Source: Salarias fasciatus
Lineage: Eukaryota > Chordata > Actinopteri > Blenniiformes > Blenniidae
Direction: 5' to 3'
Assembly: GCF_902148845.1 (NCBI RefSeq)
Contig: NC_043745.1
Location: 33,059,341-33,123,340, forward strand
Length of the DNA: 64,000 bases
The notes beneath the pieces were generated by a model. The model searched no databases. It saw nothing but the letters and a program-made list of their open reading frames with translations, and was not told the origin of the DNA. Below are positions 52,196-64,000 of the stretch, one piece after another. The first letter of the stretch is position 1. The number at the start of each line of letters is the position of its first letter. Both the position numbers and the translations under genes were made by a program.

Positions 52196-53204
52196 GAATA
52201 TTTCTACTGTGAGGCAAAATGCTAACTCCACCTAGCACACTGAAATGACCAGAATAGTTTCCAGAGAAATGTGTTGTGGGAAGCCATACCTCTGATTACA
52301 GTAGCACAGTTTATGTTTATCTCTCTTGTTTTTAGGCTTTAACCAGGCTAGTGAATGGTGTGTTCTGTGTTGGTTAGTTTGGCCAGTTTGTGCCGTTCAC
52401 CATAGAAAATGGTTGCCTGAAAGCTAAAGTGCTCTGCACAGTGCACTGTGACCGCCCTGTACCCCAATAACTGGCAACGGCCTGAAGAAAAAAGTTTTCC
52501 CACGCGGATTACTTTAAAGCCCCTGCTTTGCTTAATCACTCACTTTATCACGTTTCTCCTCGAAATTAAATGTTGCAGTTAAATAAAGTGGCTAATCAGC
52601 ATTACCAAAGCACTAAGACATTTTAAATAACATTGATACTTTTATAAGTGTTTAATCTGAGTTACATGCATGTTGGTTTTCACCTTGCATAAAGGTGGAT
52701 AATAATCCGTCAATAATCCGTGGGGTTTATTCAAATCTCCACCTCTCCTTTTAGTCCAAGCAACAGTGAAGCTTTCAATGCGCTTCACAGAATGTGTCAT
52801 TTCGTGATGCAAATTGTTTATAAATTATGAGGTGGAATAATCATTAAATTGTCTTTTTAATTGATTACTTTGACTTTAGGTTTTGTAACACCTGGCAAAT
52901 GAACACTTTGTTTCAAAATTAAAATATAAGATATATATGTAAATAAAATATTGAGGGAAATTTGTTTCACTCAGATAGAAAAAGTTCTGAATATGATATA
53001 TCATATGATAACTCAATTAAATTACCAGATGAAGACTTTGTTTTGACTAATTTTCTCAGCACTTCAAACTGGAGTTCAATAGGGAGTCTATTCACAGAGA
53101 ATTAACGCTGTAATTCCACAACAGGCTGCCGTGAATTAACATGCGGCAGGCAGACCTCCTCTTCCCTTCCCTCCGGTGTCTCCGCCTCCTCAGACAGCGT
53201 CACA

Positions 53205-53230
53205 TTTCGGTAACCCGGGCATTACCGAAA
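53205..53230. promoter_or_regulatory. Perfect inverted repeat upstream of mfge8
   Basis: Arms TTTCGGTAA (53205-53213) and TTACCGAAA (53222-53230) around the loop CCCGGGCA, 146 bases before the ATG. It could be a dimeric factor site or a 5' UTR hairpin. Confidence 0.5.
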
Positions 53231-53375
53231 AACTCCGGTTCTTTATTCATCACAAGACACTCCGCCTGCGTCTCAGTCACACAGTTCTAATAATTCCGAC
53301 GGTGCGCAAAGGCAGCATCAGCGAGTCGCTCAGAGAACAACAAACCAGCGGGAACAAACAAAAACATAAACAAAT

Positions 53376-56300
53376 ATGAAACGACTGGGAAATGTATTTA
53401 CAGCGTGCCTCGGGACGTTCGCTCTTCTGCTCTGCCTGTATTCAGTGGAAGGTAAGTGTCTTTTTAAACCAGCTTCACGCATTGAATCTTATGATCACAC
53501 TCATCAAATTGAATGTGAAGTTTTGTTTAACCGATTTCTACTTCTAACATCTGACTCCATTCATTTAATCCACAAATGGACTTTGGAACTCACACCTAGT
53601 TTCATTTTCTTTTATGCTTTTGGCAGCTGACTCTCCTGCCTTTTTCTCCTCCTTCTGATTCAATGAATTGTGCAACAAGCCTTGCATTCAAAATGGTTAG
53701 ACTTTGCATACCTATTAATTCAGATATTGAATCAATGTTTGCCAGTATCGCTGTTGGATTTGATTTGATGCTCTCAAATGTGTGTTGCTGTCGTTAATGA
53801 TGTCTTTAAGTGGAAACATAAGCCATCATTCATAAGAATTGACTGTAAACATGTCCACATCCTCCCACAACATTGCCCTCTGTAGTGTCCACAACAATCT
53901 CTTTTTACTCATCTGAGTTGCACTACTTAATCCTATTGTATATTTCAGTGGACATCCTGGGATCTGACGCATTTAAAGGAAAATAACAAAAATGAGGAAA
54001 TAGATAACATCTTTTGTCCTTTGGTCTGAGAAGAATATTTATAGATGCAGCTTTTATTTTCCTGGCAGGATGTGATTACATTTGAGGCTACTCTGTTATT
54101 ACATGTGAGCCTCTGTTATTAGTCACAGTGTTCATAAAGCCAGTAAAAAAGCAGCAGTGAGTAGTTCTTGTTTGTTTTTCTCATGCACCATCTACAGAAC
54201 TGAGTAAAATGTAATCACATTTGCAGACACACTTGAAAATAAGATGACACATCACCAACTCTTCCAGCTTTGGTGATATTGTCTTCTCAACTTTGCATGT
54301 CAATGCATCATTGTCCCCGTTGGGCAGCTTTCCCGTCACGCAGAGCGATGGTGCAGACTGAGTGGAAAACAACACCATATGTGCTCCTGTCTGCAGCCAA
54401 CCTGAGCCAGCTGTCCCCCCACCTAACTTTAACTCAACCTGCAAACCTGTTGCCAACCCAGAGGACTCAGGTGAACTCGGGACTGCTTCACGTTGCGTGC
54501 TGTTCATCTGCTGCCGTGATGTTTGAGTACATGCAGGACATGTTGCTTTGCTCACTGCCCACCTGTTGAATCAGGTGGGCTGGCGTCCTGAGCCTCTTGT
54601 GAGCTGTTGCACTGTCATGTTGTGTAACTGCTCATTCCTGAAAGAGCTGCATCCCTCTGAGCAAACCGGCTAATCCTGCAAGCCCTTAATCCTGCACATA
54701 AACACACTCTGCTGTCAGTGTTGGCTTCATAAAGATGTTTTAAGGCTGTTTCAAGATTTTTTTCCAGCTTTTATAACAGAGTCATTTGATTTCCTGATAT
54801 CGACACTCAGGATCCAAGCAACAGGAAACAGTATTTAATTCACACAGACTCATTTCTAGCACGTTATTTTCATTTCCCTGTCAATATTTCCTGTAGACAT
54901 GGTAATTAATTCATGTGAAAACCTGCTGACTGAAATGTCCCACTGCAGAAATGACCCCATGACCCAACGCAGTGGCTGTGCTCAGATCTGTCCTCATGCT
55001 GAAACATGTCATGTCAGTGGCATAGCCAGTCTGCCAGGCTGAAATGTGTTAGTGTGAGAATCTGCAAAGTAATCACATACGGTAGCTTTTCACACATCTC
55101 TCCACGTGGCTTGGACACACTCTCCAGTATTCCTAAGATTCTACTGAGATTTTATTGTTTAGTTCAGTGCCAGTCAAAAACAGAACAGCTTCGCCTACTC
55201 TGACGTGGCAACGGATGACTCAAAGGAAAGAGAAAACAAACACTGTGAGTTAAAGGTTTGTTCATTTTGTCAGCTTTAGCTCTCATGACTCATAGATCTG
55301 CCATTCACTGATCCCGCTCGAGGCCTCTGGCAGAGGTTTTACTTGATCCAGTCTGGATCTGTGACTCAGTTCTCCGGGCCTCTCTGGTGTTCGACTGCTG
55401 ATATCAGAAACAGACAGAAAACAGATGGAGATGTGTCTTTTTATACTGTCATTTGAGATTCTGATAATAAGAAAATTATAAAGAGGAGAGCCAATAACAC
55501 TGCACAGCATAACACCCCACTGTGCTGCTAGACTGGTATTCTGTAAAATATGAAGTCTAGCTTTGAGTCTGGGTCAAGACTTTCTCACTGTGTGTTCATG
55601 GGTTTCCTCCAGGTATTCCCGTTTCTTCCCCCAGGCCATAAAACAATTTGGTTATCACATACATGTGAATGTGGGTGTGTGTGATTACCTATCTCTCTGT
55701 CTGACCTGTGATGGACTGGTTCCTGTACAGGACGTACTCCTCCTGTTTGCTGATATATCTTTTAATGTTCCTGAATTCAATAAAATGACAGAGAGGACAG
55801 ACGTTCCTGACCTGTAATATATTTGACATCAGTTTCTTTGTGGCAGGCCGAGGCAGAATCCGAGGTATTTCAGTATAAATGAGGCAAAATAGTGACGGCG
55901 CTGCTGTAGACAGCAGCTTCGGATGACATTTACAACAAAACCAATAAATAAGAAGATCACTGAAACATCAGTTTACTTGTATTAATGATCACTAATGTAA
56001 ACATTACAGAATTCACAGTTTGATAGTCTGAATGTGAATCAATTGTGACCTGAATCTGTCATTTGGACTTTTTTTTTGTTTGCAATAACATGTACTACCA
56101 CAACCAATTCAGCCGCAGAGAGTGATCACAATGTGGGGGATGGATAAAGCATCACTTTAATAATGGTTTACACTTTGTGTCTCTGTCTCCGTCTTTCAGG
56201 TGAATACTGTAAAGTCAACCTTTGCCACAATGGAGGAACGTGTGTGACGGGCGTCGGAGAGGATCCCTTCATCTGCATCTGTGCAGACGGCTTCGGCGGA

Positions 56301-59300
56301 GACACCTGCAACCTGACGGAGATAGGTAGAGCTGAAAAAGGAATAACCTCGCAGGAAAAGCAAGTGGCTAATCATGAACCGCAAGACTAATCCCGCTCCT
56401 TCTGTCGCCCAGGACCCTGCAATCCTAACCCCTGTAAGAATGACGGGTCCTGCGAGGTCATCTCTCCGACCAGACGGGGAGACGTTTTCAATGAGTACAT
56501 CTGCAGGTGCCAGCCGGGCTTCGAGGGGATGCACTGTCAGATCAGTAAGTTATTTCTGGCTCAGACTCCCGTCCCTAGGTGGCCCCAATTTTCCTTTGTG
56601 TATTTGTAAAACTACACACTTTACATTCACGACTGCATCCTCAGAGGATATCTGGGTCTTTATTTAATGAATTACAAAAGCTTTTAAACAGCAAGTGTTG
56701 ACATGAAGGATTATGCATTCAAGGGAGTTTTCTGGCAAAGTATCAAAACAGTTCATGGAATCTAAAGCAAAAGGGTTAAAATAAAAGAACGGGGAATGTG
56801 AGAAAATCAAGAAAGTCCCTCTCGGAGTGCTGGGTTTTTGGTACAAATAGCAGCAGGCCCTACTTCTGGTTGTATTCCCTATGTGGACTTGAACTGAGGA
56901 GGACATTTTCCATCCTGTCACAACACCAATGGTGAAAGAGATGTGTAGCCCGCTCAGCAGACTCATGAAAGGGACTCATTCAGAGGGCGCCGCGGTTATT
57001 CAGTTTGGCTAATTAGTAAAAGATCTCTCCAAGTCTCTTAGCATGCAGACACTCTTCACATGGCTTCAACACTGCAGCTATCTGTGCTGCAGTTTGACTC
57101 AGTCCCATGGTGAATGTCACTTTCAACTTTAGGATTACTGCAAAATAATTCCTTTAACACTGAAAGAGAAAAAAAAATGTAAATGAAACTTTTGTGCATC
57201 TCACGAAGCATTCATACCAAAATGCACTGAGCCGTGAATCTTCCATTTTGCACCAAAACACTTAAAGCTTATTTGTGTCTGTGAGTGCTGAAAGAAAAAT
57301 TCCCCCTTTGACGACAAAGCGTGGAAGAGGCATTTTTCGAGAATGACCAGCTCACCCTCTTAAAGTCGACAGTCCGACCACCAATTGTAGTGTTTGCACA
57401 GTTTGTCCGTCATCTCCCAAGCAGTGTCTAAGTTTGAACACCGGCGAACTGGTGCAAAGATACTTCAGCAGAATGTAGGCTGTCCTGTAAAATGAATGTT
57501 TAATGTGAAAACATCAGCTGAAATGAGCAAAGTAAGCTTCACATACTGCTTTCTCTATCTGCATGATTCATGCAAGATTACTATGGATGGTTAGAGAATT
57601 TGAAGTGTTTAGTGCAGGCCGTGTCTGCACGCTGCATCTGAGGAACCAAAAAAGTGAGACCGTTTCAAGCTCCCTCTCTTGTTTAGACCGTTTGTTTCTC
57701 AGCATTATTCACTGGGCTTTTCTGGTGTTGTCTCAGACATACAAGCATTTGTTTCTAAGTTGTAACAATCCTCTTAGCATTAACGGGAACAAGAACCAAA
57801 CAGACCAGTGAGACATTACGTCAACCTGTCATCTGCTTTAGTTCTGAAGTTTCTTTAGCAGTCCGTCAGAGAGGTGGAAAAGGACATGCATGCTGTTCTG
57901 CATATACCAGGGCAGTTTGCAGTTACATAGCTACTCTTTATTGAGTGCTTATATTCTTTTAAGTTTGGGTTAAAATTTACTGTCTATTTAAATATTCCTT
58001 TAGTATAGTTTACTTATAATGTTTGGCTTTATCTAGGTGGTCATCAGCTGCAAATTCCCATTAAAGCCAGTAAAAATTTGATTTAATTTAATGCATCATT
58101 TGACACATTTCCTGTGACTCCCTGATTGTGGAAGAGAAACACGTGAAGCTGCATTTACAACAGAGTAGATTAAAAAAAGATGAAGAACATTCATTGAAAG
58201 CAATTTATTACCAGCAAATTAAAGACATGTACATAATGAATCATCATAGCATGCTTCCAGTACAAAAAAAAAAAACAAAACAAAAAAAAAAAAACATTGC
58301 ATTCATCAAACTAATAATAAACATCTGGACATGCTGTGTAAGCACGCCACCTTGTGGAGAGCAGTAGACAGCACATGAAACTGTGTCAGTAAACCTGAAG
58401 GAAGAGGATAGAGTGTTTAACAAAATAAGGTCTGACTCTGCACATATCAAATCTGTAATTACCATGGATGGACGGATGGATGGATTCCTCACTTGTATGT
58501 TCATCCTATGTGGATCAGTGATTTTCTGAGGTGCCTAAACACATTATTTGTCTGTGACTCTACCTCTCAAGTCTGAGTCACATCACAAAACAAAACTCAC
58601 CCCATTCCTCGTTGTTTTGCTTTGTGGGGCTTCTGTCACTGTATTAGATTGAAGAGAAATGACCACTAAGTATTCATTCATGCCTCAGAATCCTCTTATA
58701 GGCTGTCCCTGGGCAGATGTACACAAAGACATCCATGATCTACCTTTTTTTTCTGTTTAATTTTGTACTAATACTTGTTTGAAGGTAGTTCGAGAACTCG
58801 AAAATGAGAATCTGTTGTATTTTTCAGACGAGAATGACTGTGCCAAACAGCCCTGTAAGAACGGAGGGAGCTGTCGAGACCTTGACGGAGACTACGCCTG
58901 CCAGTGTCCTTCACCATATGTCGGCAAGCAGTGCCAGCTACGTATGTTCCCCGGCTGCCATGTCAACACACGTCTATCTCGGATACAGTGTACACCTCGC
59001 TGCAATCAAAGCGCACTATATCACAGCATACTTACATAGGAAAGAGGTGTAGAAGTGCTATTGAGCCCGAACCAGAACTTCTCCAACCGAATACATTATA
59101 AAAGAGAATGCTTGAATTTCAGGACCAGGAATGGTGAGAATGTTCCCAAAAAAGAATATATTTTTGTCCTGTTCTGGGTCATTGGTTGCTGCAGCCAATG
59201 AAAGACATGTTGCTAGTTTATTTGTGATCATATAGCTTGTGCTAGCACAATATCCTTTGATTTTCTCTTCACAGCTTCATGTATCATATCTTTAACTTCT

Positions 59301-62113
59301 GGCAGATCCAAGTCTGCAAAATGCATTGGCATTCATCAAAACATGGGATAAAGTAATAGTTTTTAAAAAGCTACAGCAGAGTGATGCCACTTTTTCAACC
59401 TTATCGATGTAAATAGTGTAAATAATGTTGGGTTAAAAGACAGTCATTGACTCCAGACCCTCTTCCATAAACCTCAGGCTGCATTTCTCTGCTGGGGATG
59501 GAGGGAGGAGCCATCGTGGAGTCACAGATTTCCGCCTCCTCGGTGCACTACGGCATTATGGGACTTCAGCGCTGGGGCCCTGAGCTGGCTCGACTCAACA
59601 ATCAAGGTGTGGTGAACGCCTGGACGTCCGCCACCCACGACAGGAACCCCTGGATCGAGGTCAGAGAGGAAAAGCCTTTCAGATCAGGAGGACGGCCGCC
59701 GGCAGCATTCGCACTGACTGACTCCTGTTTTCACAGATCAACATGCAGAAGAAGATGCGTCTGACCGGCATCATCACTCAGGGCGCCAGTCGCATGGGCA
59801 CGGCTGAGTATATCAAGGCCTTCAAGGTGGCCAGCAGCTTCGATGGAAACAATTACGTCACTTACAAAGCAGACGGCCAACGCAGGGACAAGGTGAGACT
59901 TTACATCTGAACACCGCGATTATTGTCTAAAAGCTATCCTTTCTTTACTCGACTCACTTCCTTTTGGTTTGTTGCAGGTGTTTGTGGGAAATGCAGATAA
60001 CGACAGCACGAAGACGAACCTCTTTGACCCTCCCATCATTGCCCAGTACATCCGCATCATCCCCGTGGTGTGCCGCAAAGCCTGCACGCTGCGCATGGAG
60101 CTGGTGGGCTGTGAGCTCAACGGTAAACACAAATAGAAATACAAATAGAAAACATCCAGTGTGGTTTTCACCATCACAGCAAAATCAGGAAAACTGACAT
60201 AATCCAGCTCCGACCTCAGTAAACTTCCTATTCTGAGCCTGAATCCCTGCGGTGGGAAAAAGAAGGACTTTTGTTCTTCCTTTTGTTCCACTTCTTGTTG
60301 ATGTCTTCTTTGTGAGGTCTTGCTGAAAGGCAAAATTATAGTGAAAGACTTTATTTTAACTGCACGAAGTCAAGCTGTGGTAAGGCCACCTTGCGAATAT
60401 ATAAACAGCGCTGTGTGTGCAGCAGCAGTACGTCCAGCTGGTCCCACTACTCACACACCAAGTAAACAAGTAAAACTTTCCCAGAGAGACAGTGTCCATA
60501 CACACAGCTTAATTTGCAGCTCTCCTCTGCTCTCTGCGCCTCTTCCTCCTTGTTTCCGCTGGGTCACTTGTGGGGTTTTAATTATTAATTATGATCATTT
60601 GTCTCTGTGAATCTCAGCCACTGTCTTTAAATTTTGAGTCAGATTGATTCCTCTTGTCTTTGGGTGTAATCATCTGTTTTTCTTCTCCTCTCGTCTGCTC
60701 TTCCTCTTTCCCTTGCCCTGCTTGTTCCTCCCTCCACCTGCGTCGGGTTCACAGTGTATTCAAACACGGCAGGTTGCTCTGAGCCCCTGGGGATGAAGTC
60801 TCGGCTCATCTCGGACGCGCAGCTCTCAGCCTCTAGCACTTACCGCACGTGGGGCATTGACACGTTCACGTGGCACCCTCAGTTCGCCCGACTGGATAAG
60901 GCGGGAAAGACAAACGCCTGGTCCCCCGCACACAACAACCGCTCCGAGTGGATCCAGGTGAGGCAGGGCTTTGCGCTCGAACTGTGTCAAAATGGCCAAA
61001 AACCCAGCTGATGCTGCAGAAACTGACCGTTTACTTTGCATTTTCACCAGGTTGACTTAGAGAAGACGAAGCGACTCACTGGCATCATTACCCAGGGGGC
61101 GAAGGACTTTGGGGTTGTGCAGTTTGTTTCAGTGTTTAAAGTTGCTTACAGTAATGACGGAGAGTTGTGGAGTACAGTGAAGGACGAGAAGACCGGCAAC
61201 GACCAGGTAAGACACCTGGAAGGTTTCTTGTTCACACACAATTTTATCCACAGTGATTAAAGTACCTACACCAGAACATTAGTCAAAAAACCACAAATTG
61301 TGTGGTTATACTGTGTAAGACAGCTGTAGATCACAGCATATGAAAAAACTCTGCATATTGCCATCTGCAGTAAACCAGACAAAGTGAATTATTTTTTATA
61401 TTATCATTCACTCTTGATGTATCTTTGTTTTGAAAAGGTTAATAACTCCTGATATTCAGAATTTATAGCTTTCATTTTTACATTTTTACATAATTTTCAC
61501 ATTTTTCATGGTTTTGATTTGAAAGCATTGCATTGCATATTATTCTAGTTTAAACAGACATTTCTCAAAAATTGAAAACTGCTTTCAACTTACCCTCCCT
61601 TCACCAAATTTAACAAATATTGCCATCTCAGCTTTGTTGATCTCACAAATCCCACACTGATTTATATGATTTTCAATGAAATTTAAGTTTTTTAGTTTAT
61701 TTTTTTAAGGCATTTACAAAAAATAGGATATTTGCATATTCAATTGTGAGATGAAGTTTGCTCTCTATAATGTGTAACATTCAAATCTGGAGTTTATTAA
61801 TAATTGGTTAATGTATTCACTCTCTGGTTACTTAGTCACAGCTTACTTGTGTCAAGAGGAAATAAAAGCTTTAATCAGTTGAATTGTTGTTTTTATTGTA
61901 TAAAAAGTGATTTAGAGTCCGATAAGTTAAATATCAGACTTTAAATAGAACTTTTTTCTTCACTTTCAGCTTTTCCAAGGAAACATTGACAACAACGCAC
62001 ATAAGAAGAACGTGTTTGAGCCGCCGTTCTTCGCCCGATACGTGCGAGTGCTCCCCTGGGAGTGGCACGAGCGCATCACTCTGCGCATGGAGCTGCTGGG
62101 CTGCGATGACTAG
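53376..62113 (+). CDS. mfge8: Milk fat globule-EGF factor 8 (lactadherin)
   Basis: MFGE8 is a secreted bridge: its RGD binds alpha-v integrins and its C domains bind phosphatidylserine, aiding clearance of apoptotic cells. Exons are 53376-53451, 56200-56325, 56413-56544, 58828-58941, 59478-59659, 59737-59892, 59978-60122, 60755-60957, 61051-61206 and 61970-62113, giving 477 residues. Residues 1-26 are a signal peptide. EGF1 spans 27-67, EGF2 68-111 with RGD at 89-91, and EGF3 112-149 with the Asp-hydroxylation pattern [12 protein letters not shown]. Discoidin C1 begins near Cys151 ([15 protein letters not shown]) and C2 near Cys318 (CSEPLGMK), ending LLGCDD. Mammalian MFGE8 has only two EGFs. 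Three EGFs with RGD in the second is also the plan of paralogue EDIL3, but the RGDVF loop, PELARLN text and abhd2/rlbp1 neighbours favour mfge8. Confidence 0.93.
53452..56199 (+). other. mfge8 intron 1
   Basis: A 2.7-kb intron between the signal-peptide exon and the EGF1 exon. It contains the inverted dispersed repeat at 55600-55745. Short open frames near 54.2-54.6 kb show no family features. Confidence 0.65.
55600..55745 (-). repeat. Dispersed fish repeat, copy 4 (inverted, partial)
   Basis: Plus-strand text GGGTTTCCTCCAGGTATTCC, GTGAATGTGGGTGTGTGTGA and GACCTGTGATGGACTGGTTC is the reverse complement of the landmarks seen at 22005-22310. Confidence 0.6.
56545..58827 (+). other. mfge8 intron between EGF2 and EGF3
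   Basis: A 2.3-kb intron with A-rich runs near 58264-58294 and a short GGATGGAC-type run near 58463-58483. No gene or known repeat recognised. Confidence 0.6.
58942..59477 (+). other. mfge8 intron before C1 domain
   Basis: A 0.5-kb intron, AT-rich, nothing recognised. Other mfge8 introns over 300 bases (60123-60754 and 61207-61969) are similar. Confidence 0.6.
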
Positions 62114-62387
62114 AAACACACCAGAGATCATCTGTCTGTGCTTCACCCTGGTTCACCCGCTCCTCCTCCTCCTCCTCAGACGGGCATTTGGAGCGGGTCC
62201 TGAACAGAGTCGCTTTTCACCTCCACGGAGATGCTTTGAATTCCTGAAGATCCTGGACTTTAACACTAGTAGCACTTTCTGACTAGTATTTTTTTCTATG
62301 TCTTTGTTAATACATTTGTTTGACATTGCAGCTTTTCATTGCACAGACTCCACCATTCAGGACCCACACTTTTAGTAGCTTTTAATC

Positions 62388-62393
62388 AATAAA
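62388..62393 (+). terminator. Poly(A) signal AATAAA, mfge8
   Basis: First canonical signal after the stop (275 bases), followed by CTTGTCTGTATTT. A second AATAAA at 62619-62624 precedes a T run and may be an alternative. Confidence 0.6.
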
Positions 62394-62639
62394 CATTACA
62401 CAGATGTTCTTGTCTGTATTTATCAGTCCCAATCTTTCATGTTGTTTTAACACTGTTTCCTAACCTCTGTTTCATTCGGCCAAGCACTCTCTCAAACTGG
62501 CATCATGATTCAGGGCTTGTGCAATACATGCCATATTTTGATACTTCCGGCTGTCTGTATGGATAAAGTTTGTCACTGAGTTTGTCAACTTTCAGTTTAA
62601 AACCCACTGACTCAGTTCAATAAAATACACCCATTTAGA

Positions 62640-64000
62640 TTTTTTTTTTTTTTTTTTTTTTTACACTTTTTCTTCTTCATTCTTGGATCTACTTTGAGGA
62701 CTCTTTAATTCTTTTTACACATGTGAAATGTTTAGAAATTTGTGCAGAAAATACACACTGTTTTACATTTGCTTTTGTTTTTTTAATTAATCCCTTATCT
62801 TGTACTGCGATAATAAACCATTAAATTAATCTGTGTCAGGGTGTTTGTCTGTATCCTCTCCAGTGTTTACCACAACACCACTATTAGTTAATATCTGCAA
62901 TTTGTTAGGCAGTTGTGTCGCCTCAATATATAAAAAATGTGCAAAAACAATTGATATAATCAAAATATGAAGTTTTAAAAAAGGCAACATTATCACACTG
63001 GCTGATGCACCTATTGAGCAGTTTCAGTTTGCTCACACTTTTTAGCAAACATTTTTTATATTTATCTTAGAGAAAGGCCTGGACTGGTTAACGCTGCAAC
63101 AGCACCCTCTGGCGGCGATGTCAGAACACGACACGCCGCATTGCTAATCTACTGTAATGTCAGTTTATCTGTACTTCTACAGAAGTCCAGAAGTATTCCT
63201 ACTACCTATTCAGTTACATAATTAAATGACACGTAAGAACAATTCACACGACTGTCCTACATGAATGTTACAGGTCAACGTTGACTTGTCCCACAATGTA
63301 TTTGCTTTATTATTGAAATTTTGAATCTGCATTCATCTACAGTATTCTATACGTTGATTTCTTAAGAGGAAAAATATTCTGTTCGAATTTACATGTGCTG
63401 AGAAAACAAAGTGTGTGTAAAAATGTACCTTATTTTACTTGAATGTACTTCACTGTAAAGTAGGATGCTAAAGAAAAGAGTGAAAATGTTTTGAAAATGT
63501 TTATTACTATTACCAGCTGATCTTTAATTCCAATGAAAAACTGCTGATTCCAGCTGAGGCAAACAGGAGCAATGACTGAGGAATGTTTCACAAGTGTAAT
63601 TTAATAAACTGGAGATTAAAGGTAAAACATGGTGGTAATATTACCAATTTAAAAAAAAAATCAACACAAAACTGAAGATTAACTTAAAGTTTCTTTATTT
63701 TACAAACAAAGGTATCTTAATTTCCATTTTCATGTCATATTTGAAATGTTTAATGAAAGAATTAGTCCATATTTCAAAATTTTGTGGGTTAAACTCCAGA
63801 AAAAAAACCGTAAAAACAAGTTTTCTGACCAACAGCAGCACATGTACAGACATTGCTGAAGACAAATTCAACTTTTTTCCATTAAAAAACAACTAAGAGT
63901 CATAAATGAGTCACTTCTGATTCATACCAAAGTACAAGTGCTGCTTCTTCCAAAAAAAGGAAAAAGAATCCCTCTCTGAGAGACAAACCTTCTACTGAAA
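62640..64000. other. AT-rich region downstream of mfge8
   Basis: Starts with a T run (62639-62662). No gene is recognised. TTTATT at 63694-63699 is AATAAA on the minus strand, so the last 300 bases may be the 3' UTR of a minus-strand gene to the right. HAPLN3 is the human neighbour of MFGE8, but nothing here identifies it. Confidence 0.35.

Larger units (their letters stand above)
50473..53200. other. Intergenic between divergent abhd2 and mfge8
   Basis: About 2.7 kb without a recognised gene. It holds a CA run (51375-51421), a GA run (51503-51565) and a dispersed repeat copy (51933-52195). Confidence 0.55.

Noticed and set aside
54181-54569. Overlapping open frames of 99-124 residues in mfge8 intron 1
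   Set aside because: No homology recognised, no coding bias on either strand, and both strands open at once, as expected by chance.
53376-62113. Calling the EGF-discoidin gene edil3
   Set aside because: The domain plan fits EDIL3, but RGDVF, PELARLN and linkage to abhd2 and rlbp1 match MFGE8 better.
53376-62113. Search for a miR-9-like hairpin in this synteny block
   Set aside because: A miR-9 gene lies near the human RLBP1-POLG region, but its mature sequence was not found in the window.

Overview
The window reads as nuclear DNA of a ray-finned (teleost) fish. Six vertebrate gene families are recognisable by protein sequence, the introns are short to medium with GT-AG ends, and simple repeats and short interspersed repeats of fish type are frequent. 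No bacterial features, CRISPR arrays, tRNA or rRNA genes were seen, and no retrovirus-like or other capsid-bearing element.

Layout. (1) 459-15937, +: golgb1 (giantin), the 3' part of a giant Golgi coiled-coil gene. It is dominated by one exon of about 11.5 kb and ends in a tail-anchor membrane segment. Its first third in this window carries single-base frame breaks, densest at about 3190-3880. (2) 18945-20526, -: bola2, three coding exons. (3) 21236-23266, +: slx1, five exons, head to head with bola2. (4) 24300-30250, +: rlbp1 (CRALBP), a noncoding first exon plus seven coding exons. (5) about 31600-50230, -: abhd2, nine coding exons and two 5' noncoding exons. (6) 53376-62113, +: mfge8, ten exons (signal peptide, three EGF domains with an RGD, two discoidin/C domains). 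From 62400 to the end there is no recognised gene, although the 3' end of a minus-strand gene may begin near 63.7 kb.

The genes form no operon or single pathway. From memory of the human map, the order joins three regions: GOLGB1 (3q13), BOLA2-SLX1 (16p11.2) and RLBP1-ABHD2-MFGE8 (15q26.1). Their jobs are Golgi tethering, Fe-S/glutaredoxin partnership, Holliday-junction cutting, retinoid chaperoning, membrane lipid hydrolysis, and phosphatidylserine-integrin bridging.

I found no convincing unknown biological system. The points most worth a second look are these: the frame-broken patch and tandem internal duplication in golgb1; a UG-repeat tract plus complementary G and C runs around the last abhd2 exon; a cluster of CRX/OTX-type sites just 5' of rlbp1 exon 1; a pentanucleotide repeat serving as the pyrimidine tract of an rlbp1 splice acceptor; a perfect 9-bp palindrome upstream of mfge8; and several dispersed repeat copies.
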